A stretch of 30,388 bases of DNA from the NCBI GenBank assembly GCA_032718475.1, contig JAUCBJ010000737.1:1-30388 (forward strand), in the 5' to 3' direction. Positions 1 through 9,555 of the stretch are shown in pieces. The stretch comes from Nemertoderma westbladi (Eukaryota; Xenacoelomorpha; Nemertodermatida; Nemertodermatidae). The notes under the pieces are model-generated. The model saw nothing but the letters and a program-made list of their open reading frames with translations, had not been told where the DNA came from and ran no database searches. The first letter of the stretch is position 1. Each line of letters starts with the position of its first letter. A program made the translations under genes and the position numbers.

Positions 1-1139
1 TTAACAGGATTAAACTAATATTACGATGGCCGGCCTTCATTAAACACAGGATTAAACTAATATTACGATGGCCTTCATTAAACACAGGATTAAACTAATA
101 TTACGATGGCCTTCATTAACACAGGATTAAACTAATATTACGATGGCCTTCATTAAACACAGGATTAAACTAATATTACGATGGCCTTCATTAAACACAG
201 GATTAAACTAATATTACGATGGCCTTCATTAAACACAGGATTAAACTAATATTACGATGGCCTTCATTAACAGGATTAAACTAATATTACGATGGCCGGC
301 CTTCATTAAACACAGGATTAAACTAATATTACGATGGCCTTCATTAAACACAGGATTAAACTAATATTACGATGGCCTTCATTAAACACAGGATTAAACT
401 AATATTACGATGGCCTTGATTAAACACAGGATTAAACTAATATTACGATGGCCTTCATTAAACACAGGATTAAACTAATATTACGATGGCCTTCATTAAA
501 CACAGGATTAAACTAATATTACGATGGCCTTCATTAAACACAGAATTAAACTAATATTACGATGGCCTTCATTAAACACAGGATTAAACTAATATTACGA
601 TGGCCTTCATTAACAGGATTAAACTAATATTACGATGGCCGGCCTTCATTAAACACAGGATTAAACTAATATTACGATGGCCTTCATTAAACACAGGATT
701 AAACTAATATTACGATGGCCTTCATTAACACAGGATTAAACTAATATTACGATGGCCTTCATTAACAGGATTAAACTAATATTACGATGGCCTTCATTAA
801 ACACAGGATTAAACTAATATTACGATGGCCTTCATTAAACACAGGATTAAACTAATATTACGATGGCCTTCATTAACACAGGATTAAACTAATATTACGA
901 TGGCCTTCATTAACAGGATTAAACTAATATTACGATGGCCTTCATTAACACAGGATTAAACTAATATTACGATGGCCTTCATTAACACAGGATTAAACTA
1001 ATATTACGATGGCCTTCATTAAACACAGGATTAAACTAATATTACGATGGCCTTCATTAAACACAGGATTAAACTAATATTACGATGGCCTTCATTAAAC
1101 ACAGGATTAAACTAATATTACGATGGCCTTCATTAAACA
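1..1139. repeat. 38-bp minisatellite, about 30 copies
   Basis: Tandem array with consensus unit built around ATTAAACTAATATTACGATGG followed by CCTTCATTAAACACAGG. I counted 30 copies of the AATATTACGATGG core. Length variants are interspersed: ATTAACACAGG (one base shorter), ATTAACAGG (shorter still) and units with an extra GGCC creating GGCCGGCC. The GGCCGGCC variant occurs at 28, 294 and 637 and each time sits in a unit that starts with the short TTAACAGG form, so this is one variant copied several times. The array begins at or before the window edge. It lies upstream of the first TRIO-like exon and is presumably intronic. Confidence 0.97.
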
Positions 1140-1776
1140 CACCGTCTTACAATCGAATTAGCTCGCAAAACTTAACGTACATATAATAATTATTTATTAC
1201 TTGGGAAAAAATTAGAACTGTTTTGTTTTTAGGACAACAGTGCCTGCCTGCACCTTGTCGTAAATATTCCAGAATATTAAATTATTTAACATTTAGTAAG
1301 GCCGCATCAGGATTTTGTTGAAGTGTACAATAATTAATTGGAACGCTGTATATTCTTTTGTAACACTATTTCGTTCTATCATTTATTGAAGAATTATTCA
1401 GTGACAAAAAAGTACCAAAATAAAATTACGTACAGTATAATATAGCACGTAAGTAACACGTTTTTTTTTCAATATACCCTCGACCGTTTATTAACCTCCC
1501 CGGCGCTCGGTTAATATACCGCGACAATAATGAAAAACGTTAGACTTTTTTCAATATTTTTCTCAATAATATTTAATATTCAGACTGTAATTGCTCTATT
1601 TCACTAAAAGTTGCAAAAAGTTCCTAAAAGAAAAATTCCTACAAGTATATATTGTAACCATAATCATACATAATACAATTGCTTGTTAATATAATTGTAT
1701 CAGCAGCTTTATCGCACAACTGGAGGATTTTTAGTTGCGTTATTGCCTATTGCATTATCATTTGTTTTAATTTTAG
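1140..1776 (+). other. AT-rich intron, no gene seen
   Basis: AT-rich sequence without a convincing coding frame. It ends in a T-rich tract and TTTTAG immediately before the first recognisable TRIO-like exon, so I read it as the 3' part of an intron whose upstream exon is outside the window. Confidence 0.7.
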
Positions 1777-2212
1777 GAGAACCTAGAGAAAGTGCAACTT
1801 CTACACCAACTAGCAGACAGTTTGGTCTGCAAGGGCCACAGTCACGCCGCCTCTATACAGCAATGGGTGACAGCGGTAGACACCAAATACAGAGAATTCT
1901 CATCCCGCCTCGACGAACAGAGAACCGAACTAGAGACCGCCTTGGGTATTACTAAAGAAACCAGCGGCACAGAGAGTGACGTCATCGGGTTGGATAGCAA
2001 CCAGGATACACCGATAGAAGATGGAACGGCCGTGTTGCTGAGAGTTGCGCCATCAAGAGGGGACGAAGAGAAACGAAGATCTGCTGCCAGGCAACGTGGT
2101 TACATAATGACTGAGTTGCTGGATACAGAGAAGATTTATGTCCGAGACCTGAAGAGTTGTCTCGTTAATTACAGAGGTACAATGACGTCACGAGGGAGAA
2201 AGGTACCCCCAG
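1777..2212 (+). CDS. TRIO: TRIO/Kalirin-like RhoGEF, exon a: end of last spectrin repeat and start of DH1
   Basis: Partial gene; first exon visible. The acceptor TTTTAG ends at 1776 and the donor AG|GTAAGT starts at 2213 (phase 1). In frame from 1777 the exon reads as the end of a spectrin repeat (SLVCKGHSHAASIQQW, DTKYREFSSRL), then an acidic linker, a basic stretch EEKRRSAARQRG and the first DH helix, MTELLDTEKIYVRDL (conserved region 1). The order spectrin repeat, basic linker, DH and the individual motifs are those of TRIO, Kalirin and UNC-73, which activate Rac/RhoG-type GTPases at the membrane and guide axon and cytoskeletal growth. Family assignment is from remembered family sequence, not a search. 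Any ATG or GTG inside the exon is not a start, since the upstream spectrin exons must lie left of the window. Confidence 0.93.
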
Positions 2213-2309
2213 GTAAGTAAAAGTATAGCCAACACGTCTGGGAACATTATTTATTAATCTTCCAATCAGTAATCGACATTATAATTATTATTCTAATTCC
2301 TCCAATCAG

Positions 2310-2536
2310 GAATCTACAACATGGAACACGTAATCTTCGGCAACCTCTCCGATATCCAATACTTCCATGAGGCCACCTTGCTGCCCGTTCTAGAACGGTA
2401 CGCCACCTACCCAGAGGATGTCGGCCATTGTTTCGTTACCTGGGCCGATTCCTTTCAACCCCTCTACGTGGCGTACTGCAAGAATAAACCCGACTCGGAG
2501 CAATTGATACTCAACCATGCTGGTTCATTCTTCCAG
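2310..2536 (+). CDS. TRIO: TRIO/Kalirin-like RhoGEF, exon b: central DH1
   Basis: Acceptor AATCAG ends at 2309; donor CAG|GTTAGT starts at 2537 (phase 0). The first two bases complete the split Gly codon of the previous exon, giving [14 protein letters not shown], which matches the TRIO pattern at this point. The exon continues with [43 protein letters not shown] and HAGSFFQ, the highly conserved middle of the TRIO/Kalirin GEF1 DH domain (conserved region 2). No stop or frameshift is present, so the gene looks functional here. The intron between exons a and b is only 97 bp. The next intron starts with a donor followed within about 12 bp by a run of 24 C. Confidence 0.95.
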
Positions 2537-3386
2537 GTTAGTTGGATGCCCCCCCCCCCCCCCCCCCCCCCCTCCCTATACCATAATCTCTCACAACATC
2601 TGGTACTCCAACCCTTTCTGTCACATTAACTGTTACATTAACTCTCATCTGACTGACTATCTAAAATCATGATTATAGTACAATTACGTTGAGTTTCCCA
2701 AAAAAAATTTTTAATTATATATCAGTCTACTTCTACGAAAAAGTATAGCAATTATTTAGCACAAAGAAAATAAAATAATTCCAGAAAATTAATTCGATAG
2801 TAAATTTGTAAGGTAAATAAGCCTACAACAATAATATGCAATATTCATACATTGATACGCAATGCAATAGCGATGTAAAACTATTCAAGATTGTAGAAGT
2901 CAATATGAAAAATTTATAAATACCGGCATTTGAATCAATGAACATAACGAGATTTTATTTGGTTAGTATACTAATAATCACCCTTGTGGCTACACTGTCC
3001 AGGGGCTTGGTCTAGGGAGCTACTCCAATGGTGTATGTAATGCTAATTATTATACTTGCACAGGGAGGGCCGTATGTAACTATGTAGACCTTTTATAGCA
3101 CCAAAAAAAGGTCTGTAGTCAAACAATGAAAACCAATATGTCAAAAAATACTGAACACCCGTCCCCCTCCTCTGATACAAAATAAATGCCCCCCCCCCCC
3201 CCATCCCAAGCGCCTACATTATTTACCACCATAATAAAGTAACTAATATTAACCCATTGTAAAGTCCCACTTTATTCATATGTCTTATTCACTGACGCTA
3301 AATGTGGTGAATTTCATGAAGATTTAAATTTTGACAGATTCTATTTACATATTTAATGAATATTACGAATGTTATTGTTACTGCAG
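2537..3386 (+). other. TRIO: 850-bp intron with two poly-C tracts
   Basis: Non-coding AT-rich sequence between exons b and c. It contains a run of 24 C at 2549-2572 and one of 14 C at 3189-3202. It ends with GTTATTGTTACTGCAG. No other feature seen. Confidence 0.8.
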
Positions 3387-3599
3387 GATATTAAACACAA
3401 CCTGAAACTGGAATTGGATTTGGCTTCGTATTTAATCAAACCGGTTCAACGCATAACCAAATACACCCTACTGCTGACGAAACTGATAGAAAATAGCGAC
3501 ACAGATAAGGGAGAACTTACCGAGGCGTTGGAAGTGATGCAGACGGTACCGAAGAAAGCGAACGACGCTATGAACCTAAGTCTACTGGATGGGTACCCG
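3387..3599 (+). CDS. TRIO: TRIO/Kalirin-like RhoGEF, exon c: C-terminal DH1 with CR3 helix
   Basis: Acceptor TACTGCAG ends at 3386. The exon encodes DIKHNLKLELDLASYLIKPV, then QRITKYTLLLTKLI (DH conserved region 3, the most diagnostic Dbl-family motif), an acidic loop, and EVMQTVPKKANDAMNLSLLD ending GYP. In TRIO and Kalirin the DH domain ends the same way (VP-[KR]-[KR]-[AC]-NDAM-LS). I place the exon end at 3599, the first of 49 tandem GT-type donors, because joining it to the next exon (SDLEKLGEI) gives a DH-PH junction with no length difference from the vertebrate proteins as I remember them. The reading frame continues open through the whole downstream repeat array to a stop at 4797-4799, so use of any later donor would add multiples of eight residues. 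Confidence 0.93.
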
Positions 3600-4751
3600 G
3601 TAAGTCTACTGGATGGGTACCCGGTAAGTCTACTGGATGGGTACCCGGTAAGTCTACTGGATGGGTACCCGGTACGTCTACTGGATGGGTACCCGGTAAG
3701 TCTACTGGATGGGCACCCGGTAAGTCTATTGGATGGGTACCCGGTAAGTCTACTGGATGGGTACCCGGTAAGTCTACTGGATGGGTACCCGGTAAGTCTA
3801 CTGGATGGGTACCCGGTAAGTCTACTGGATGGGTACCCGGTAAGTCTACTGGATGGGTACCCGGTAAGTCTACTGGATGGGTACCCGGCAAGTCTACTGG
3901 ATGGGTACCCGGTATGTCTACTGGATGGGTACCCGGTAAGTCTACTGGATGGGTACCCGGTAAGTCTACTGGATGGGTACCCGGTAAGTCTACTGGAAGG
4001 GTACCCGGTAAGTCTACTGGATGGGTACCCGGTATGTCTACTGGATGGGTACCCGGTAAGTCTACTGGAAGGGTACCCGGTAAGTCTACTGGATGGGTAC
4101 CCGGTAAGTCTACTGGATGGGTACCCGGTAAGTCTACTGGATGGGTACCCGGTAAGTCTACTGGAAGGGTACCCGGTAAGTCTACTGGATGGGTACCCGG
4201 TAAGTCTACTGGATGGGTACCCGGTAAGTCTATTGGATGGGTACCTGGTAAGTCTATTGGATGGGTACCCGGTAAGTCTACTGGATGGGTACCCGGTAAG
4301 TCTACTGGATGGGCACCCGGTAAGTCTATTGGATGGGTACCCGGTAAGTCTACTGGATGGGTACCCGGTAAGTCTACTGGATGGGTACCCGGTAAGTCTA
4401 CTGGATGGGTACCCGGTAAGTCTACTGGATGGGTACCCGATAAGTCTACTGGATGGGTACCCGGTAAGTCTACTGGATGGGTACCCGATTAGTCTACTGG
4501 ATGGGTACCCGGTATGTCTACTGGATGGGTACCCGGTATGTCTACTGGATGGGTACCCGGTAAGTCTACTGGATGGGTACCCGGTAAGTCTACTGGATGG
4601 GTACCCGATTAGTCTACTGGATGGGTACCCGGTATGTCTACTGGATGGGTACCCGGTAAGTCTACTGGATGGGTACCCGGTAAGTCTACTGGATGGGTAC
4701 CCGGTATGTCTACTGGATGGGTGCCCGGTAAGTCTACTGGATGGGTACCCG
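3576..4751 (+). repeat. TRIO: 24-bp minisatellite made of the exon c end plus its splice donor, 49 units
   Basis: Unit GTAAGTCTACTGGATGGGTACCCG in uninterrupted 24-bp register; junctions run from 3600 to 4752, exactly 48 periods. The founder copy is the exon c coding end (LSLLDGYP) plus its donor. Hand count of the hexamer starting each junction: 37 GTAAGT, 6 GTATGT, 1 GTACGT, 1 GTTAGT, 1 GCAAGT and 3 with GT lost (ATAAGT/ATTAGT). So 45 of 49 keep GT. The exon reading frame has no stop in the array, and each unit reads VSLLDGYP with scattered changes (D to E, Y to H). After the last unit only about 119 bp of ordinary intron remain before the next acceptor, close to neighbouring introns (97, 133 bp), so the array is an insertion into a short intron. 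Confidence 0.98.
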
Positions 4752-4870
4752 GTTAGTACGGTACGGTTTTATACAAATATACTAAAGTTAAAAATATAAA
4801 AATCCTAATAGTGATTGTAAAATTAGTAAGCAGAGATCGTTGATTTTGAATTCTTTTTTTTATCTTTTAG

Positions 4871-5215
4871 AGCGATTTAGAGAAACTAGGTGAAATTATT
4901 CTGCAAGACGGTTTCCAGCTGTACGATACCCGACAACTTATAAAGAAAGGGCGAGACAGACATGTGTTTCTATTCGATTCGGTAATACTGATCGCGAAGC
5001 GAGATTCAACCGGAAATAACCGGTTCCAGTACAAAGCGAAGCTAATCGTATCCGATATCAACATAACCGAACATCTGGAAGGTGACGAAACCAAGTTCGC
5101 GTTGTGGTCGGGTATGACACCGACTTCGGACTCTCGGATAGTGCTGAAAGCTTCGTCGTTGGATAGTAAACAGGAGTGGGTGCGGAACATACGGGAACTA
5201 ATACAGCAGTATAAG
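4871..5215 (+). CDS. TRIO: TRIO/Kalirin-like RhoGEF, exon d: first PH domain
   Basis: Acceptor with a T-rich tract ends TTTTAG at 4870; donor AAG|GTAATG starts at 5216, phase 0 at both ends. The translation begins SDLEKLGEIILQDGFQLYD and includes KKGRDRHVFLFDSVILIAKR (PH strands), the FQYKAKLIVSDINITEHLEG segment, KFALWSGMTPTSDSRIVLKA, and the closing PH helix KQEWVRNIRELIQQYK with its invariant Trp. All of this follows the PH1 of TRIO/Kalirin, which packs against DH1 and supports exchange on Rac/RhoG. The whole PH domain is contained in this one exon. No damage is seen. Confidence 0.95.
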
Positions 5216-5280
5216 GTAATGTTAATGGGAACATACCGGAACTATTATAGTGCCGCTAATATAGCTTACTTAAACTAACA

Positions 5281-5515
5281 TAGTGTAATGTATTTTTACT
5301 ATTTTTGTATATTTAGTGTTATTAGTGTAGAGTTTTAAAACAAAACGTTAGTGGAAACGGATAATGATAGTTATAGTTCTTAAACTACTAGTATAATTAT
5401 TATACTAGTAGTTTAAGAACTATAACTATCATTATCCGTTTCCACTAACGTTTTGTTTTAAAACTCTACACTAATAACACTAAATATACAAAAATAGTAA
5501 AAATACATTACACTA
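5281..5515. repeat. Near-perfect long palindrome, arms about 116 bp, loop of about 3 bases
   Basis: The stretch starting TAGTGTAATGTATTTTTACT at 5281 reappears as its reverse complement ending at 5515. I could follow the arms base by base to a centre near 5398, where CTACTAGTATA and TATACTAGTAG are separated by ATTAT. It lies inside the 372-bp intron after the PH exon and makes up most of it; without it the intron would be about 137 bp. No coding capacity. It could be a palindromic MITE, an inverted duplication or a sequencing/assembly fold-back. The right flank (5516-5560) repeats a degenerate piece of the arm (CTCTAAAATTCTACACTATTA). Confidence 0.95.
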
Positions 5516-5587
5516 AATATCTCTACTCTAAAATTCTACACTATTAATGTATTTAAATATTGTATCTCAACTGATTTGTATTTCTAG

Positions 5588-5667
5588 GTTCTTCTGAGGC
5601 CGTCACTAAAGGAACCAGTTCGCCCACCCACAAGTCCCGAGATAACAGGCTTTGTTCGAGATAGTCG
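5588..5667 (+). CDS. TRIO: TRIO/Kalirin-like RhoGEF, exon e: post-PH linker
   Basis: Acceptor TTTCTAG ends at 5587; donor CG|GTAAGT starts at 5668, leaving phase 2. An 80-bp exon reading VLLRPSLKEPVRPPTSPEIT then GFVRDSR. In TRIO/Kalirin the PH1 domain is followed by a short segment of the form LK-x-LKEP, then a Pro-rich linker, which this matches (SLKEPVRPP). It continues in frame from exon d and its phase fits exon f. Too short for an independent family call; the position between two matching exons is the main support. Confidence 0.88.
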
Positions 5668-5800
5668 GTAAGTTCCTCTTTCAATATCAATAATTCGTTA
5701 TAATCTGATATCGCATCACCTGGAATATCTGTTCTGAATTAAGTGTTAATAAAAATAAAGACAAGATTCTAAGAATGATAATTATTTAACCTTGGCGCAG

Positions 5801-5963
5801 GGATTCCGACGACATAGACCTTCTGTGCCGTGCCACTGCCGAGACTATGGCCCTGTCGGACAGTCTGGCCGAACTCCGTCGGCGTTCGGTTAGCGCATCC
5901 GACACTCTCAGTATCATATCCACCTCAACACAAGCTACTTCCACAAGTAACCATAGCGACAGG
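5801..5963 (+). CDS. TRIO: TRIO/Kalirin-like RhoGEF, exon f: Ser-rich linker before SH3
   Basis: Acceptor CTTGGCGCAG ends at 5800; donor AGG|GTAAGT starts at 5964, phase 0 at the end. It reads DSDDIDLLCRATAETMALSD, then SLAELRRRSVSASDTLSIIS and TSTQATSTSNHSDR. The SDTLSIISTSTQ..S..SDR ending resembles the DTISIASRTSQN..DSDK segment lying directly before the TRIO/Kalirin SH3 domain. Low-complexity Ser/Thr content suggests a disordered, phosphorylatable linker. The expected next exon (SH3) was not found in this window; the following intron is at least 23 kb if 29.3 kb belongs to the gene, and otherwise longer. Confidence 0.88.
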
Positions 5964-6304
5964 GTAAGTGGATACCACTATTATATTGCTCTCATCTTAT
6001 CTCTAATACTCTACTTGCATAGTGTAACTTTATTGCACTGAGAGTTCCGGATGCAGACTGGCAAAGACACATGACTTCTAAGATATGATAAAGGTTCGCC
6101 CACTTCGTTGGGTACCCCCCCCCCCCCCCCCCCCTCCCCCACACTACATATTAAATTAGAGTAAAATATACACCGACAGTTAGCACAATTAGACAATGGA
6201 AACAATAGTGCTCCTACTTACACTTACATCGAATTTATTAATTACAGTATGAAAGTTGATAATGTATTTACCCCGCGACGGGTAATATTATTTAACTTAA
6301 TTTA
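5964..6304 (+). other. TRIO: Intron start with poly-C tract
   Basis: Non-coding sequence after exon f. It holds a run of 20 C at 6115-6134 followed by TCCCCC, and nothing else recognisable before the 30-bp array. Confidence 0.7.
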
Positions 6305-7728
6305 ATTATTTAACCAGGGAGGCTACTAACTGGTATTATTTAACCAGGGAGGCTACTAACTGGTATTATTTAACCAGGGAGGCTACTAACTGGTATTATT
6401 TAACCAGGGAGGCTACTAACTGGTATTATTTAACCAGGGAGGCTACTAACTGGTATTATTTAACCAGGGAGGCTACTAACTGGTATTATTTAACCAGGGA
6501 GGCTACTAACTGGTATTATTTAACCAGGGAGGCTACTAACTGGTATTATTTAACCGGGGAGGCTACTAACTGGTATTATTTAACCAGGGAGGCTACTAAC
6601 TGGTATTATTTAACCAGGGAGGCTACTAACTGGTATTATTTAACCGGGGAGGCTACTAACTGGTATTATTTAACCTGGGAGGCTACTAACTGGTATTATT
6701 TAACCAGGGAGGCTACTAACTGGTATTATTTTACCAGGGCGGCTACTAACTGGTATTATTTAACCAGGGAGGCTACTAACTGGTATTATTTAACCAGGGA
6801 GGCTACTAACTGGTATTATTTAGCCAGGGAGGCTACTAACTGGTATTATTTAACCAGGGAGGCTACTAACTGGTATTATTTAACCAGGGAGGCTACTAAC
6901 TGGTATTATTTAACCAGGGAGGCTACTAACTGGTATTATTTAACCAGGGAGGCTACTAACTGGTATTATTTAACCAGGGAGGCTACTAACTGGTATGATT
7001 TAACCAGGGAGGCTACTAACTGGTATGATTTAACCAGGGAGGCTACTAACTGGTATTATTTAACCAGGGAGGCTACTAACTGGTATTATTTAACCAGGGA
7101 GGCTACTAACTGGTATTATTTAACCAGGGAGGCTACTAACTGGTATTATTTAACCAGGGAGGCTACTAACTGGTATTATTTAACCAGGGAGGCTACTAGC
7201 TGGTATTATTTAACCAGGGAGGCTACTAACTGGTATTATTTAACCAGGGAGGCTACTATCTGGTATTATTTAACCAGGGAGGCTACTAACTGGTATTATT
7301 TAACCAGGGAGGCTACTAACTGGTATTATTTAACCAGGGAGGCTACTAACTGGTATTATTTAACCAGGGAGGCTACTAACTGGTATTATTTAACCAGGGA
7401 GGCTACTAGCTGGTATTATTTAACCAGGGAGGCTACTAACTGGTATTATTTAACCAGGGAGGCTACTAACTGGTATTATTTAACCAGGGAGGCTACTAAC
7501 TGGTATTATTTAACCAGGGAGGCTACTAACTGGTATTATTTAACCAGGGAGGCTACTAACTGGTTTTATTTAACCAGGGAGGCTACTAACTGGTATTATT
7601 TAACCAGGTAGGCTACTAACTGGTATTATTTAACCAGGGAGGCTACTAACTGGTATTATTTAACCAGGGAGGCTACTAGCTGGTATTATTTAACCAGGGA
7701 GGCTACTAACTGGTATTATTTAACGAGG
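6305..7728 (+). repeat. 30-bp minisatellite with branchpoint and acceptor motifs, about 47 copies
   Basis: Unit TGGTATTATTTAACCAGGGAGGCTACTAAC, 30 bp, in constant register. Each unit has TACTAAC, identical to the strongest known branchpoint consensus, and 18 bases after its branch A the AG of TTATTTAACCAG|GG, a plausible 3' splice site. Most units are identical; scattered substitutions include CTAGC or CTATC for CTAAC and GGTATGATT for GGTATTATT. The block TATTTAACC plus AGGGA also resembles the real acceptor of exon f (5780-5805: TTATTTAACC, 7 extra bases, AGGGA), so it may have been seeded from that acceptor. It lies in the intron after exon f; no following exon was recognised at its end. 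Confidence 0.97.
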
Positions 7729-9243
7729 GGGGATCCTGACTATAGTAATGATTGGGATTATTTAACACCGATTTCCCGGAATGGAATTAACGGCTATCTT
7801 TCATGTTGTTGCACACAACTGTAATGGGTTAGATTCCTTTGTCTATATTTATGATTATGTTGGCATGTTACTGTAGTAGTAGCTGCAGCTTTATAATCCC
7901 GATTTAATGGAGGTTGTCTCCACCCGTACCCGTACCGTTAACGTTAGTTAATGCCTCGAGACACCCAGTTCTTGTAGAATATTTCATGCACATCCCTGTT
8001 GACTCGCCCTATTGGATAACGATTTTCTAGCTTACTTTCCACATTAATGATAATTCATAAGCGGTGGATTTTAATTAAATTCGTATTTATTTTATTTTTT
8101 AGTTGGATTTTAATTTTTTCTCTTAAAAAACAATTTGTAATATTTTTGGCCTAAGGCTCAATGCAAAATTTATAATAATTTTTACTAGTAAATGGCACGT
8201 AACACTTTATGGAATTAAATGTCCAAGATTTTGGTCATAGTTGTAAAATTTGAACCGCTAAACGGATTTCTGTCATTCAAGTATCGTACGAAAAGCTAAT
8301 TTTTTGCTCTTAAACATATATAAATTGTAAAATTGTAGCACATATTTAATTATACACAACATGAGAAAGTAAATCCAAAAATACATAAAAACGTAGACTT
8401 GTCATTAAAATTTGTGTTGTTTTGGAAGACGTCATAATCGATCGAAAATGAAGAATTCAAAGCGAGTTTATGCAAATATATTACATACCTATTGAATGGG
8501 AGAATCTTTTAGGCTCGTTAAGCCAAGGAATGCCTGTTCACCACCATGGGTGATCTTCCACAGTAAACCCTTCCAATCCTTTACGAGGATTACATACCTA
8601 TGTGATCCTCATAATTTGCAGAGACTATCCTTAAAAATCCAATGTTATGCTTCCAAGACTATACCTATAGTGTTAAGCTTAATATGTACTAAGTGTCATA
8701 TTTTTAATGAACTGTGGTTTGTCTACAGGAGCTAGAATTTCCAAGACTATTATAAAAACAGTAGTCTTGTCAACGTAGACTTGTCAAATATTGAGTGGTT
8801 TGTCCATAAATATAGTTAGTCTTGTAACAATGACTACGTGAATACTGTATATAAATTATTGGACAAGTTTACATATTTTTCTTGACAAGTTACATATAAT
8901 TTTACGGTGATTTTAATGGTAAAATCTGCATCGATATACGACTTTTAGTATTTGAGATACAGCTATTTAAATATTCCACTAGTTTAATAAAATTATTAAT
9001 TATTATTAAATTCAAATTATTTTTCTCAAATGGGCTTATTTTTTACTAAAAATCTATCTCCTCTGCCATTTCTTAACGGATTTCGATTCTGTTTGTTTGA
9101 CATTGTAGGTAAAGATTGTGTCTACAGAATAATTAGGCAGATTTTCAAAATTTTGCTGCAATCAAAAGTTCCCATTATTCTGTATGCACAATCCTCATCA
9201 GCAGTTACTCGCACAGTTTCGAAACTTCGCATAGTTATAACTG
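7729..9243. other. AT-rich non-coding stretch
   Basis: No coding region, RNA gene or mobile-element terminus recognised. Short open frames at 8496-8735 and 9030-9248 have no family resemblance and no splice or start context. A dispersed motif GTAG[AT]CTTGTC recurs at about 8393, 8761 and 8775. Confidence 0.5.
8741..8785. repeat. Small hairpin motif, copy 1
   Basis: CCAAGACTAT, an AT-rich spacer, then GTAGTCTTGT form a short inverted repeat, followed by CAACGTAGACTTGTC. The same arrangement occurs at 10496-10535, so it may be a remnant of a dispersed repeat family. Confidence 0.5.
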
Positions 9244-9555
9244 TATAAAGATCGTCAGTCTTGGTTTAGGAAAAATAAGGGCAAAACAGGACGAGCGACG
9301 AGCGCAACGAGGCATATACTGAAGACGAGTACTGTGTATAGACTATATTCCTATTAACCATACCTGGCTTTGCCTATTGAAGGCATTAGTTATAAAGATC
9401 GTCCGTCAGTCTGCGTTTAGGAAATATGTTTAAATACAAAACAGGACGAGCACAACGACGTTTATAATAATGAAGACGAGTACTGCCTACTGTGTTGATT
9501 ATATTCCAATAAACCATACCTGGCTTCGCCTATTGAAGGCATCGGTAGTTATAAA
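9244..9555. repeat. Diverged tandem duplication, about 150-bp unit, two copies
   Basis: The first copy starts TATAAAGATCGTC at about 9244 and the second at about 9392. Both contain ACAGGACGAGC, GAAGACGAGTACTG, AACCATACCTGGCTT and GCCTATTGAAGGCAT in the same order, with small indels. Older than the exact minisatellites nearby. A run of 16 G follows at 9577-9592. Confidence 0.85.

Noticed and set aside
3914-4492. 192-residue STGWVPGK repeat frame
   Set aside because: Second frame of the 24-bp array; not in phase with exon c, and closed by the TAG in a variant unit.
1-7728. CRISPR arrays
   Set aside because: The repeats are contiguous without unique spacers, and the surroundings are eukaryotic exons.
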